The notes under the pieces were generated by a model. That model searched no databases. It was not told the DNA's origin and worked only from the letters and a program-made list of their open reading frames with translations. Below are positions 10,325 to 18,811 of a stretch of DNA of 41,859 nt, in pieces. The translations under genes were made by a program, and so were the position numbers. Origin of the DNA: Polyangiaceae bacterium (GTDB taxonomy: Bacteria > Myxococcota_A > Polyangia > Polyangiales > Polyangiaceae); the NCBI GenBank assembly GCA_025353725.1, contig JANXOF010000017.1, positions 1 through 41,859 on the forward strand, read 5' to 3'. Positions within the stretch are counted from its first letter, which is position 1; every line of letters starts with the position of its first letter.

Positions 10325-10359
10325 CGCGAACAGTTCGCGATCCGTATCGCGACGTCGCG
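10325..10359. promoter_or_regulatory. two adjacent palindromes in a divergent intergenic region
   Basis: Between the divergent NlpC/P60 and propeller genes there is a 15-bp dyad, CGCGAACAGTTCGCG (10325-10339, 7-bp arms around one base). Nine bases later there is a perfect 12-bp palindrome, CGCGACGTCGCG (10348-10359). Both sit 45-80 bp before the ATG at 10403, where an operator would lie. CG-rich palindromes arise easily in such DNA, so this is only a candidate; no regulator is linked to it. Confidence 0.25.
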
Positions 10360-10402
10360 CGCTACGCTTGGGTGGGAGAATCGCTTGCAACGTCGCGCGA
10401 AG

Positions 10403-11488
10403 ATGACCTCGACTCTGCGCGTGACAGCCCTCGTCGCATGCGTCGCATCTGTCGCATGCGTCGCCTTTTGGGCGACACGCGCGGGCCGACGCGAACCGCT
10501 AAGTAACACCGACGTTGTAACCGCCCGTGCAACGTCGACCGATTCTCGAACGCAGGACGAAGCGCGCACGACAGAGACGCCGCCGAACGAAGCCCTCGTC
10601 GACGTCATGACGCCATCGCGAAAAAACGAAGGAGCCGTACTCGTCAGGGCAACGTGGGGCAGCGCGCGCGGGCAACTGGGTCGCGACCGTCCGCACGAGG
10701 GAAACCCGGAAGGCCCGATGAGTCTCGCGTTCGCCGGCAAGGACCTTCTCGTGCTCGACCAGGTCAATGGTCGCCTTGTGCGCTACGACGCCAACGGCGC
10801 AATCGTGAGCGACGCCAACGTTCCGACGACGGCACAGGACATCGCGCTTGCGGCAGACGGTACGATAGCTGTCATCGACCGGCTCGTCGGCAAGGCTGTC
10901 ACGCTCGTGGACCCGAACGGGCGAAAGCTCGGGGAGCTTCCGCTCGCGCCGCGCGTGACCGAGCCAGGTCTCGTCACTGCGCTCGTGGTCGACGGCAAGA
11001 ACGTCTACGCCGAAAAAGAGCACGGCGCGCTCATTCTTTTGGGCACGACTCAGGGAACCCAAGCGAGTGAAACGGGCGAACTCACCGGGCTCAGCGGCAG
11101 ACCGACGAGAGATGGCGCGCTGCTCGTCACGGCCGGATTTGCCTCGAAGCCGCGCGGAGACGTGTTCCTCAACGCGATGGATCGAAAGTCTGCCGCGTCA
11201 CGGTTCGCTCGCCAGATTCGGTTTCCGCGCCCTGCGCAGGCCCTTGTGCTTCTCGACAGCGACGCGAAGGGAACGATTTATCTCGGCGTCGCGGCTGGCG
11301 AGCCTCCCCAAGCGCATGTTGTATGCATGGATCCCTCCGATGGCCATGTTTTGGGGCGCGTCGAGCTCCCGCTCAGCGATACGCCGGAGGAGTCATTCCG
11401 CGACTTCACCGTCCGAGACGACGGAACCCTCGCCGTAGCCGTTCGTACGGAACAAGGCGTCGAGTACCGACTAGCGACTTGCCCGTAA
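10403..11488 (+). CDS. membrane-anchored or secreted beta-propeller-like protein
   Basis: A 361-residue protein. It begins with a signal/anchor helix (VTALVACVASVACVAFWATRAG), encoded partly by repeats of gtcgcatgcgtcgc, and continues with an acidic, Thr-rich linker. From about residue 75 it has repeating units of the type FAGKDLLVLDQVNGRLVRYDANG and LAADGTIAVIDRLVGKAVTLVDPNG. These resemble NHL/YVTN-type propeller blades: a loop, a hydrophobic strand, DxxNGRLVRYD. The ATG at 10403 is preferred because the signal follows at once; the open frame extends upstream. No catalytic residues are apparent. A role in surface binding is inference only. Confidence 0.7.
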   Translation: MTSTLRVTALVACVASVACVAFWATRAGRREPLSNTDVVTARATSTDSRTQDEARTTETPPNEALVDVMTPSRKNEGAVLVRATWGSARGQLGRDRPHEGNPEGPMSLAFAGKDLLVLDQVNGRLVRYDANGAIVSDANVPTTAQDIALAADGTIAVIDRLVGKAVTLVDPNGRKLGELPLAPRVTEPGLVTALVVDGKNVYAEKEHGALILLGTTQGTQASETGELTGLSGRPTRDGALLVTAGFASKPRGDVFLNAMDRKSAASRFARQIRFPRPAQALVLLDSDAKGTIYLGVAAGEPPQAHVVCMDPSDGHVLGRVELPLSDTPEESFRDFTVRDDGTLAVAVRTEQGVEYRLATCP

Positions 11489-11555
11489 CGCGACGCAGCG
11501 ACGACACGAGTGACCGAAGGTCAGCCCCCGTGTAACAGGTTTGAACGCTCAAAGG

Positions 11556-11573
11556 CGTTGCGTCGCCGCAACG
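11556..11573 (+). terminator. possible hairpin downstream of the propeller gene
   Basis: CGTTGCG-TCGC-CGCAACG forms a perfect 7-bp stem with a 4-base loop, 68 bp after the propeller gene stop. It is not followed by a T run, so it is not a classical intrinsic terminator. An overlapping alternative pairing (AACGC/GCGTT) exists just upstream. The rest of the 11489-11744 gap shows nothing else. Confidence 0.25.
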
Positions 11574-11744
11574 ACTACGCGGCAAGCAAGAACACCGATT
11601 CAGCGCGTTTCCCGGCGCGCAAAGCTCTAGGGGCGTCATGGCGCGCACCGAGCGGGCGCACTGGGCTGAGCTCCCGCCATTCGCACGAAGACTTTTTCCT
11701 CGTCCTTCGCGACCTGCTAGCAAGAGCGCGCTAACGTAGGGACT

Positions 11745-12377
11745 GTGCTCAACAAGTCGCCCCTTGTCGTTGTGACGCTCGCCCTGGTCGCCTGCGACAC
11801 GACGCCGACGGCATCGAAAGACAACACCCGCGTCACGGCCGTCGTGGACCTGCCGACCTCACCCGCATCACCTCAAGCCGCGCCCGAAAAGCTCGTGAGC
11901 GCATCCGTCCACGACTTCACACTCGAGACCATCGACGGCGCACAACGCTCTCTCGGCGACTTCCGGAACAAAGTGCTGCTCCTTGTAAACACCGCGTCGG
12001 AGTGCGGCTATACACCGCAGTACGAGGGCCTCGAGAAACTCCAAATGACGTACGGCGCACGCGGGTTCAGCGTGTTGGGCTTCCCTTCGAACGACTTCGG
12101 CGGGCAGGAGCCCAGGTCGAACAAGGCGATAAAGGCGTTTTGCACGACCAAGTTTGGTGTGACGTTTCCGATGTTCGCGAAGATTGCTGTCAAGGGCCCG
12201 GCCAAGCACCCGCTCTACGCCTTGCTGGTTCAGACGCCTCCCGCTGGGGAGGTAAAGTGGAACTTCAACAAGTTCCTGGTCGGCAAAAACGGCAGGGCCA
12301 TTGCGCGCTTCGACTCGGGCGTGACGCCTGAGGCTGCGGAGCTAGCCTCGGCGATCAGTAAAGCCCTGGGCGACTGA
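11745..12377 (+). CDS. glutathione peroxidase, lipoprotein form
   Basis: A 210-residue thiol peroxidase of the GPx family, which reduces peroxides, commonly at the expense of thioredoxin in bacteria. All catalytic positions are visible: Cys87 in NTASECGYTPQY, Gln121 in GGQEP, and Trp172-Asn173 in WNFNKFLV. Cys is present instead of selenocysteine. Unlike the usual ~160-residue cytoplasmic enzyme, this one has a lipoprotein signal (LVVVTLALVAC, C17) and a Thr/Pro-rich linker, so it should sit on the periplasmic face of a membrane. The start is GTG at 11745. It appears monocistronic. Confidence 0.93.
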   Translation: MLNKSPLVVVTLALVACDTTPTASKDNTRVTAVVDLPTSPASPQAAPEKLVSASVHDFTLETIDGAQRSLGDFRNKVLLLVNTASECGYTPQYEGLEKLQMTYGARGFSVLGFPSNDFGGQEPRSNKAIKAFCTTKFGVTFPMFAKIAVKGPAKHPLYALLVQTPPAGEVKWNFNKFLVGKNGRAIARFDSGVTPEAAELASAISKALGD

Positions 12378-12569
12378 TCGCGAAGCGACCTGCGAATGAC
12401 TTCGTGCGCTCTTCGGATGCCTCCGTCTTTTTCTCCTAGGTTATAGGACGCTACCTCCGGCTATTGTCTTGGTAGGATTGTGCAAGTGTTTGGAGCGTCT
12501 CTGCTACGGCTTTGGGACCAAGTGTGAATACTCTCTTGCATTTGTTGTCCACTACGAGGAGATAGCCAG

Positions 12570-13472
12570 ATGCGTGTATTTGTCACCGGTGCTACTGGGT
12601 TTATCGGATCGGCCATCGTTCAGGAGCTGCTCGGCGCGGGCCACAAGGTGATTGGCCTGGCGCGCTCGGATGCGGGCGCGCAGTCACTTTCTGCCGCCGG
12701 AGCCGAGGTGCATCGCGGGTCGCTCGAAGATCTCGAGAGTTTGCACCGAGGCGCCGCCGCGGCGGAGGGGATCATTCACGCCGCGTTCAATCACGACTTT
12801 TCAGACTTCGCCGCCAGCGCAGAGACCGACAAGATCGCCATCGAGGCCATGACCGCGACGCTCGCGGGAACGGGCAAATCACTGCTGGTTACTTCGGGTA
12901 TTCTAGGCCTTCCGGCGGGGCGCTTGGGGACCGAGGAAGATACGCCTTCAGCGCACGTGCCTCGTAAGTCAGAAGCGGCTGGAGTCGCTGCGGCTTCGCA
13001 AGGCGTACGCGCGATTGTGATGCGCCTGCCGCCTTCGGTGCACGGTGGCGGAGACCGTGGGTTCGTCCCCGCCCTTATCAAGTTTGCGCGCGAAAAGGGA
13101 TTTGCGATTTATGTGGGCGACGGGAAAAACCGATGGCCCGCTGTTCACCGACGCGACGCAGCCAGACTCTATCGGCTCGCGCTGGAAAGGGGCGTAAGCG
13201 GCGCAAAGTATCATTGCGTTGCCGACGAAGGCATTCCAGTTCGGCAAATCGCGGACGTGATCGGGCGACGCCTAAACGTGCCTGCGGTCTCGAAGACGGC
13301 CGAGGAGGCTGCCGAGATGCTTGGCTTCATGGGGCATGTCCTCGCGATGGACTGTCCGGCATCGAGCGCGCTGACGCGACCGCGTTTGGATTGGCAGCCG
13401 ACCGGGCCGGGTCTGCTTCACGACCTCGAGCAGGGCCGCTACTTCAGCGTATCATCTAGTCTTCAAACGTAG
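12570..13472 (+). CDS. NAD(P)-dependent SDR / epimerase-like oxidoreductase
   Basis: A 300-residue extended/atypical SDR with an N-terminal Rossmann motif TGATGFIG (7-14) and an acidic/basic position after strand 2 (LARSD) compatible with NADP. The central region LLVTSGILGLP and the segment VMRLPPSVHGGGDRGFVPALI follow the pattern of NAD-dependent epimerase/dehydratase proteins. The canonical YxxxK is not obvious, which is common in the atypical SDR groups. The substrate is unknown. A good ribosome-binding site (GAGGAGATA, from 12556) precedes the ATG at 12570. Upstream is 190 bp of non-coding DNA; the kinase at 13519 follows after 46 bp. Confidence 0.85.
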   Translation: MRVFVTGATGFIGSAIVQELLGAGHKVIGLARSDAGAQSLSAAGAEVHRGSLEDLESLHRGAAAAEGIIHAAFNHDFSDFAASAETDKIAIEAMTATLAGTGKSLLVTSGILGLPAGRLGTEEDTPSAHVPRKSEAAGVAAASQGVRAIVMRLPPSVHGGGDRGFVPALIKFAREKGFAIYVGDGKNRWPAVHRRDAARLYRLALERGVSGAKYHCVADEGIPVRQIADVIGRRLNVPAVSKTAEEAAEMLGFMGHVLAMDCPASSALTRPRLDWQPTGPGLLHDLEQGRYFSVSSSLQT

Positions 13473-13518
13473 CGGCGGTCGGCCTTCCTATGACGTCGTG
13501 CCATGCTAGGAGTCGCCG

Positions 13519-14808
13519 ATGGAGTCAGGATCTCGGCTGGGCAACGGGCGCTACGTCGTTCGCGGAATCCTCGGTGAGGGAGCGCAAGGAACGACTTTCG
13601 ACGCCTTCGACGAGCAAGAGAACCGCGCAGTCGCCATCAAGCGCTTTGACGTCCGCGGCGCGCAGAGCTGGAAGGATGTCGAGCTCGCCGAGCGCGAGGC
13701 GCGGGTACTCGCCACGATCGATCACCCTCTCGTGCCACGCTACTTCGAGCACTTCGAGGAAAGCGGCTCGCTTTATCTCGTGATGGAGAAGATCGAGGGT
13801 CAAACCCTCGACGCGCTGCGCCGCCGAAGCGGACCGCTTCCGGAAGACGAGGTCCGACGCTTTCTGACGTGCGCCGACCGCGCGCTCAGCTACCTCCACG
13901 GACGGTCCTCGCCTATCGTCCATCGCGATGTCAAGCCGCGCAACGTCGTGCGTCGCGACGAAGGGTCGTACGTCTTCGTCGACTTCGGGACGGTCAGCGA
14001 GGTGCTCGTGCGTCGAGGGGCGAGCACCTTCGTCGGGACCATCGGCTACATGGCGCCGGAGCAGCTGCAAGGCCGCGCGATGCCGGCCACCGACGTGTAC
14101 GCGGTCGGCGCGACGGCTATCGCTGCGCTCACGGGTGCCGACCCGGAAACGCTGCCGCACCGCGGATTGACCATCGACGTTCGCCGCGCCCTCGCGGGCC
14201 GCGCGAGCGACGCGTTGATCGTCGCCCTCGAGCGGATGGTCGAGCCCGATCCGGACCGGCGCGCCACGAGCGTCGCGGGTGCACTTGCGGAGCGTGCGCA
14301 ACCCACGCCCGGTCAGCCCTTCGCGCCTCGGGTGGCGCAGTCCGAGGTCGCGGCGATCGGCTCTACCCGCGAGGACGCGCTTGTGAAGAGCATCCGCGGG
14401 CTGCTTTGGCTGCTGTGGGGGCTCAGCTGGGTCATCGTCCCGCTCCTCGTCCGTAGACTTGGTGTCGCGAAAGACACGATTCCGCTCATCATGTTCAGCG
14501 CGCTAGCGAGCTTGTTCGTCGTAACGTGGCACCGCGGTGCGCTCATCCGTGCGCTCCTCAGAGCTTTGATGGGATCGTCGTCGCCGAGCGCCGCAGCCCG
14601 CGCGGGCAACGCTCCACGCGTCGCACGCGTCGCACGCGTCGCACGCGAGGCGGCGACGGCGCCCCCACGCGTCGACGGCGGCGACAACTTCACCGTGAAG
14701 CGAGTCGACTCGGCCGATGTCGAGCCTGATGAGCTGCTCGAACCGACCGAGCTGCCCTCACTCGTTTCACGCGCGCGCTCTGTCGGCGGGACGACCCGCA
14801 ATCGCTGA
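13519..14808 (+). CDS. Ser/Thr protein kinase with C-terminal membrane segments
   Basis: A 429-residue Hanks-type kinase. The Gly-rich loop is GEGAQG (19-24), with K41 in VAIKRF, the catalytic loop HRDVKPRN (D137), DFG at 155-157 and APE in YMAPEQL. After the kinase domain (ending near 265) there are two hydrophobic segments (around LLWLLWGLSWVIVPLLV and PLIMFSALASLFVVTW). A basic, Arg/Ala-rich region and an acidic C-terminus (VEPDELLEPTELPS) follow. The ATG at 13519 has a TAGGAG site upstream. A 9-bp tandem repeat lies inside the gene. The gene ends one base before the oppositely oriented STAS-like gene. Confidence 0.92.
   Translation: MESGSRLGNGRYVVRGILGEGAQGTTFDAFDEQENRAVAIKRFDVRGAQSWKDVELAEREARVLATIDHPLVPRYFEHFEESGSLYLVMEKIEGQTLDALRRRSGPLPEDEVRRFLTCADRALSYLHGRSSPIVHRDVKPRNVVRRDEGSYVFVDFGTVSEVLVRRGASTFVGTIGYMAPEQLQGRAMPATDVYAVGATAIAALTGADPETLPHRGLTIDVRRALAGRASDALIVALERMVEPDPDRRATSVAGALAERAQPTPGQPFAPRVAQSEVAAIGSTREDALVKSIRGLLWLLWGLSWVIVPLLVRRLGVAKDTIPLIMFSALASLFVVTWHRGALIRALLRALMGSSSPSAAARAGNAPRVARVARVAREAATAPPRVDGGDNFTVKRVDSADVEPDELLEPTELPSLVSRARSVGGTTRNR
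14615..14650 (+). repeat. in-frame 9-bp tandem repeat in the kinase gene
   Basis: Three copies of CACGCGTCG followed by a fourth degenerate copy (CACGCGAGG) encode Arg-Val-Ala repeats in the juxtamembrane basic region. The unit is a multiple of three, so copy-number change would alter length without a frameshift. Confidence 0.8.
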
Positions 14809-15207
14809 TTAAGTAGCCGCAAACCAAGCGGTTGCTTGCGACGACGCGGCGAAAGCGCGCATCGGCTGTCCTGAAGCGATCGACATGGCGGCGACGACCA
14901 TATGCCAAAGGACGTTGTCGGTGAGAACTGCAACGTGTTCGAGCCGCGCCTTGTTCGAGGAGTTCCACGCGACAAAACGAGCGCGAGCGGACGCGTCGTA
15001 ACCAGTCATCTGACGTGCGTCGACGACGAGGTCAAACGTACTGGCCCGGACCGACAGCGCGAGAGAAGCGTCGACGCGCTCTAACGCGACATCTAACGAG
15101 ACGCGCGTAAGGTGAGCTTCGAGCAGGAGCACGAGTACCTTGGGGGACTCCTTCGCAGGCCTGGCAGCTGAGAACATCGAGTAGAGGGTTAGCGTACTCG
15201 AATCCAA
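14809..15207 (-). CDS. STAS/SpoIIAA-like protein
   Basis: A 132-residue small soluble protein. The pattern TFDLVVDARQMTGYDASARARFVAWNSSNKARLEHVAVLTDNVLWHMVVAAMSIASGQPMRAFAASSQATAWF is the beta-alpha arrangement of SpoIIAA/STAS-like domains: strand, then Asp-Ala-Arg, a helix of displaced polar residues, strand, then a final helix with a conserved Phe. Proteins of this kind are common in myxobacteria and their role is unknown. The frame opens with TTG at 15207; ATG at 15177 is possible. It is tail-to-tail with the kinase and divergent from the 3D-domain lipoprotein. A functional link to the kinase is only suggested by position. Confidence 0.6.
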   Translation of the reverse strand: MDSSTLTLYSMFSAARPAKESPKVLVLLLEAHLTRVSLDVALERVDASLALSVRASTFDLVVDARQMTGYDASARARFVAWNSSNKARLEHVAVLTDNVLWHMVVAAMSIASGQPMRAFAASSQATAWFAAT

Positions 15208-15225
15208 GCGACGCGGCGCGATCTG

Positions 15226-15288
15226 CGGTGGATCACCCGCACCGCGGTTGCCTTACAACGGATCCACCGGAATGACGCTTTAGGTCAT
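15226..15288. promoter_or_regulatory. pair of inverted repeats in a divergent intergenic region
   Basis: A 9-bp inverted repeat CGGTGGATC (15226-15234) / GATCCACCG (15261-15269) with a 26-base spacer is followed by ATGAC (15272-15276) / GTCAT (15284-15288). Both lie between the divergent STAS-like gene and the lipoprotein gene at 15374, the natural place for an operator. The 9-bp arms are less CG-rich than the local sequence, which favours function. No binding protein is known. Confidence 0.35.
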
Positions 15289-15373
15289 CGTTCTGCGCGA
15301 AAATGATTGTTTTCCAAGGCGGGCATGTCGGTTGCTTACGGGGAAGTGGGGAGCAGCAGACACAAGGAGATCC

Positions 15374-16108
15374 ATGTCCTACAAAGCTCGAACGTGCGGA
15401 ACACCTCTCGCGATTTTGGCCTCTGTACTAACGGCAATGATGACGCTGCTCGGTACGGCATGTAACGAAGCGGTCGAGACTTCGCAGGTCGGAGCCGACG
15501 AGCTTCGCGTACTGAGTACGTTTACGGCGAAAGGAACGGGGTACTACCCGGACTCGTCCGCGCTCGAGGGCGGATACAAGGACAGAGTCGGAAAGCCGCT
15601 GCGCACGCTGCAGCAGTTCCTTGCGGGCACGAGCGACTATGTGTCGGTTGCCATGGACAAAACGACGTTCCCTTATGGCACCCCGCTACGAATTCGGGAG
15701 TTGGACGCGAAGTACGGGCGACCCATTGCGTTCCGCGTGGTGGACACGGGAAGCGCGTTCGTCGGGAAGGGTCGCTCACGCATCGACGTGTGTACCGCGA
15801 ATCGAGACGCCTCGCTCGACGCAACGATCAACGGAAGCCTCACGATCGACGACCTGACCCCTTCGGGAAAACAGACCGGTTTCGTCACCGAGGTGGACAA
15901 CGCGCAAGGAAGCGAAGGCGACAACGTTTCCAACGATTCACCCGCGAGCCTGTCGCTCGGCGCGAAGGCATGCCTCAGCGACGGCGCATGCAACCCCGGC
16001 AGAGCTGGGGCTGGGCTCATCTGCACGGCTGGGACATGCACCGTAGGGTGCCGCACTGACGCCCATTGCCCTGGCAACACGCGCTGCGACTCCGGCGCGT
16101 GTAGGTGA
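15374..16108 (+). CDS. lipoprotein with 3D (Asp-Asp-Asp) domain and Cys-rich tail
   Basis: A 244-residue protein. The ATG at 15374 is preceded by AAGGAGA and begins a lipoprotein signal (MMTLLGTAC, C30). Residues ~45-150 read as a 3D domain, the double-psi barrel shared by MltA-type lytic transglycosylases and YuiC/Rpf-like proteins: FTAKGTGYYP at the start, the middle Asp in VAMD, and FRVVDTGSAFVGKGRSRIDVCTAN with the last two aspartates. The C-terminal ~45 residues hold eight closely spaced cysteines (CLSDGAC...CRTDAHCPGNTRCDSGAC), a disulfide-rich module like those in many myxobacterial surface proteins. A role in peptidoglycan or glycan binding or cleavage is inferred from the 3D domain. 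The earlier in-frame start at 15332 is unlikely. Confidence 0.75.
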   Translation: MSYKARTCGTPLAILASVLTAMMTLLGTACNEAVETSQVGADELRVLSTFTAKGTGYYPDSSALEGGYKDRVGKPLRTLQQFLAGTSDYVSVAMDKTTFPYGTPLRIRELDAKYGRPIAFRVVDTGSAFVGKGRSRIDVCTANRDASLDATINGSLTIDDLTPSGKQTGFVTEVDNAQGSEGDNVSNDSPASLSLGAKACLSDGACNPGRAGAGLICTAGTCTVGCRTDAHCPGNTRCDSGACR

Positions 16109-16217
16109 GTAAAACCTCGAGCCTCCGCAGGTGAAACCGAAGGGATGAGGTCGCGACAAATGCGCGCCCCCCGAATCGAGTGACCTCGGGGCGTAGTGGT
16201 CGTGGCACACTCCGCCT

Positions 16218-17624
16218 ATGAACGATGACGAGTCAAAGGCAAAGAGGCCCGATGCGCCGCCGTCGTCGCGGCTCGGACGTCTCGGGAGGCTCGCGATGCT
16301 CTCGACCCGCGCCGTGCCTCTCGCGACCGAAGCCGTCCGACGGGCTGCATTCGGCTCGCGACGCGACCCCGACGAGGAGAAAGCCGCGCAGGTCCGCGCC
16401 GTCGAGAACGTAAAGAAGACCGCGGAGGCCATGCTCAAAACGCTCGGCGAGATGAAGGGGCTCCCTCTGAAACTCGGTCAAATGGCGTCGTACATCGATG
16501 GTCTTGCGCCGCCCGGCTACGAGGACAAGTTCCAGGACATCCTGAAAAAACTGCAAGCCAAGGCGCCGCCGCTGTCGCGCGAGGCTTCACACCAAGTCGT
16601 AACCAAAGAGCTTGGACCGCCGGACGAGGTGTTTGCCTCGTGGGAGCCTGACCCGTTCGCGGCCGCGAGCATCGGACAGGTGCACAGGGCGACCACGAAG
16701 GACGGAGCGAGCGTTGCCGTCAAAGTGCAATACCCTGATATCGACAAAGCGATAGCGAACGATCTCAAAAGTCTCTCCATGCTCGAGACCATGATCGCGC
16801 CCATCGGTCGAAAGTATCATTCCAAAGAAGCTCTCGACGAGATTAGGGCAGTCTTTTTGGCAGAGCTCGATTACCGCACGGAAGCGGACAACGCCGAAAG
16901 CTTTCGCGCGATGCACCGCTTGGATTCGGAAATCGTCATTCCTCGCGTTTTTCACTCGTATTCGACCAAACGGGTGCTCACCTGCGAAATGATTGGCGGC
17001 GAAGATTACGCAGTTTTCTGTGCGCGGGCTTCGCAGGAGGAACGAAATGCGACGAGCGCCACCATCTGGCGGTTCATGTTCCGCTCGCTCTTCGAATACG
17101 GCTGGCTTTACGCAGACCCTCACCCGGGCAATTACCGATTTCTAGGCGGCGGGCGGGTCGCGTTTCTCGACTTCGGGTGCGTGAAGGTGCTTCCCCCGGC
17201 GTTGCTCCTTGGGACCAAGCGATACATCACGACGGCGATGGACAAAGATTGGCCCGAATTCGAACGCGCGTGTGTCGACGTACTCGGCTATGACCCCACC
17301 GATACGGAGTCGTACAAGCTGTTTATCGACTACACCAAGCTGCTCCTCGAACCGCTCACGACAGACGGCCCGTTCCGGCATACGCACGCCGTAGCGCGTG
17401 AATCTGTGGCGTTCCTCGTTCGCGGAGGGCAGCGTATCGCGAAGCCCAAAGAAGGCAGCCTGCTACCGAACTTTCCGAAACCCATCCACCCGCCGCAAGA
17501 GCACATGTTCATGAACCGCCTTCAGTGGGGCCTCGCGAGTGTGCTCGCGGGGATAGGCGGCGAAGGAAACTACCGTAAGATGGCCGAGCCGTGGATTCGA
17601 GGCCCACAGAAACCGATCGCGTGA
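16218..17624 (+). CDS. ABC1/AarF/UbiB family atypical kinase-like protein
   Basis: A 468-residue member of the ABC1/ADCK/UbiB family. Visible marks are the family-specific KxGQ motif as KLGQ (85-88), the Ala-rich nucleotide loop AAASIGQVHRA (148-158), K169 in VAVKVQYP, the catalytic DPHPGN (300-305) and DFG (318-320). Family members support quinone synthesis or lipid handling; bacterial ones outside ubi operons are not assigned. There is no C-terminal transmembrane pair as in UbiB, so this is closer to the soluble ABC1 type. The ATG at 16218 is used. Its stop overlaps the methyltransferase start by 4 bp (GTGA at 17621-17624), indicating translational coupling. Confidence 0.92.
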   Translation: MNDDESKAKRPDAPPSSRLGRLGRLAMLSTRAVPLATEAVRRAAFGSRRDPDEEKAAQVRAVENVKKTAEAMLKTLGEMKGLPLKLGQMASYIDGLAPPGYEDKFQDILKKLQAKAPPLSREASHQVVTKELGPPDEVFASWEPDPFAAASIGQVHRATTKDGASVAVKVQYPDIDKAIANDLKSLSMLETMIAPIGRKYHSKEALDEIRAVFLAELDYRTEADNAESFRAMHRLDSEIVIPRVFHSYSTKRVLTCEMIGGEDYAVFCARASQEERNATSATIWRFMFRSLFEYGWLYADPHPGNYRFLGGGRVAFLDFGCVKVLPPALLLGTKRYITTAMDKDWPEFERACVDVLGYDPTDTESYKLFIDYTKLLLEPLTTDGPFRHTHAVARESVAFLVRGGQRIAKPKEGSLLPNFPKPIHPPQEHMFMNRLQWGLASVLAGIGGEGNYRKMAEPWIRGPQKPIA

Positions 17625-18811
17625 GCGAAACGCACGAAAATTTGCTTCTGCACGGCGATAACCTCACCGCGCTAAGAGAGCTCCGCGCGAACTTCACGGG
17701 CGCCATAAGCTGCGTTTACCTCGACCCGCCGTTCAATACGGGGCGTCTATTTGCGGAATACAAAGATTCGCTCGGCGCCGAGGCGTGGGTACGCATGATG
17801 CGCCCGCGGCTCGAAGCGCTCGTGCCGCTTCTCCGCGAGGACGGCGCGGTGTTCGTCGAGATCGACGATACGCAGCTCGGCGAGCTTTTGCGTGTGATGG
17901 ACGAAACGTTCGGCGCAAAAAACCGCATTAGCCTTATCACTGTCGTGCGGAGTGCGTCGACAGGGCACAAGGCCATCAATCCGGGACCTATCCACGTCTC
18001 GGACTTCATTCTTGCTTACGCGAAGGACAAGAAGAAGTGGCGATACCGCCCTCAGGTGCGCGTTCGGGAGGGTCTGGACCGCGCCTACACGACGTGGCTC
18101 GACAACCCGGACGCGCCTCATGAGACGTGGACGTTTCGTACGCTTCGCAGTGCAATCGCCGCTGAACTCGGCTTCGCGTCACCCCGAGAGGCCGCGGCGC
18201 ATCTTGGCAAGAGCGCCTTCGCCGCGAAGCTGACGACCGAGACGCTCGCGCGAGCCCACCACGTCGTGCGATTCGCGCAACCTCGGTACGAAGCCATCAG
18301 TCGCGCCGCACAAACGGTCGTTGACCGTTCGCGCGCGGCCCCGACCAAGGTGTTTAGGTTAGCGCGCGAGGGGCGCCCTCCGTTCCTTGTGCGGGGAGGC
18401 AATCGAATCCTATTTTTGCGTGACAAAGTGCGTGAGTTAGACGGGCGACTCAACGTCGTCGAGCCGCTGACGAACGTTTGGACCGACGTACCGTTTCAAG
18501 GAATTGCGCGCGAAGGCGGCGTCGTTTTCTCGCGCAACAAGAAGCCAGAGCGCCTTCTCGAGCGCGTCATCGCCATGGCGTCCGACCCCGGCGATTGGGT
18601 GCTCGATCCGTTCTTGGGAAGCGGGACCACCGCCGCTGTCGCGCACAAGATGAACCGCCGCTGGATTGGAATCGAGAGTGGCGATCATCTGCTATCTCTC
18701 GCGAAGCCGCGACTCGAACGCGTCATCAGGGGCGACGATGCGACGGGGATCACCCGCCGCGCAGGTTTCAGGGGAGGCGGCTCGTTCGTCACACGGGAGG
18801 TCTCGGAATGA
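17621..18811 (+). CDS. site-specific DNA methyltransferase (Mod-like, probable N6-adenine)
   Basis: A 396-residue amino-methyltransferase. Motif IV DPPF comes first (residues 35-38, in CVYLDPPFNTG). The AdoMet-binding motif I DPFLGSGTTA (from 329) lies near the C-terminus with RRWIGIES after it. This permuted order and DPPF are typical of type III Mod and related stand-alone N6-adenine methyltransferases. The middle third (about 130-300) is a helical, Arg-rich segment that may read the target. I chose GTG 17621, which overlaps the aarF-like stop; GTG 17591 is also in frame. No restriction subunit is adjacent, and its stop overlaps the transglycosylase start (ATGA, 18808-18811). It therefore looks like an orphan methyltransferase embedded in a housekeeping operon. 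Confidence 0.9.
   Translation: MSETHENLLLHGDNLTALRELRANFTGAISCVYLDPPFNTGRLFAEYKDSLGAEAWVRMMRPRLEALVPLLREDGAVFVEIDDTQLGELLRVMDETFGAKNRISLITVVRSASTGHKAINPGPIHVSDFILAYAKDKKKWRYRPQVRVREGLDRAYTTWLDNPDAPHETWTFRTLRSAIAAELGFASPREAAAHLGKSAFAAKLTTETLARAHHVVRFAQPRYEAISRAAQTVVDRSRAAPTKVFRLAREGRPPFLVRGGNRILFLRDKVRELDGRLNVVEPLTNVWTDVPFQGIAREGGVVFSRNKKPERLLERVIAMASDPGDWVLDPFLGSGTTAAVAHKMNRRWIGIESGDHLLSLAKPRLERVIRGDDATGITRRAGFRGGGSFVTREVSE

Noticed and set aside
14615-14650. Short tandem repeat considered as a CRISPR or regulatory array
   Set aside because: Units are 9 bp, directly adjacent with no spacers, and in frame within a kinase gene.
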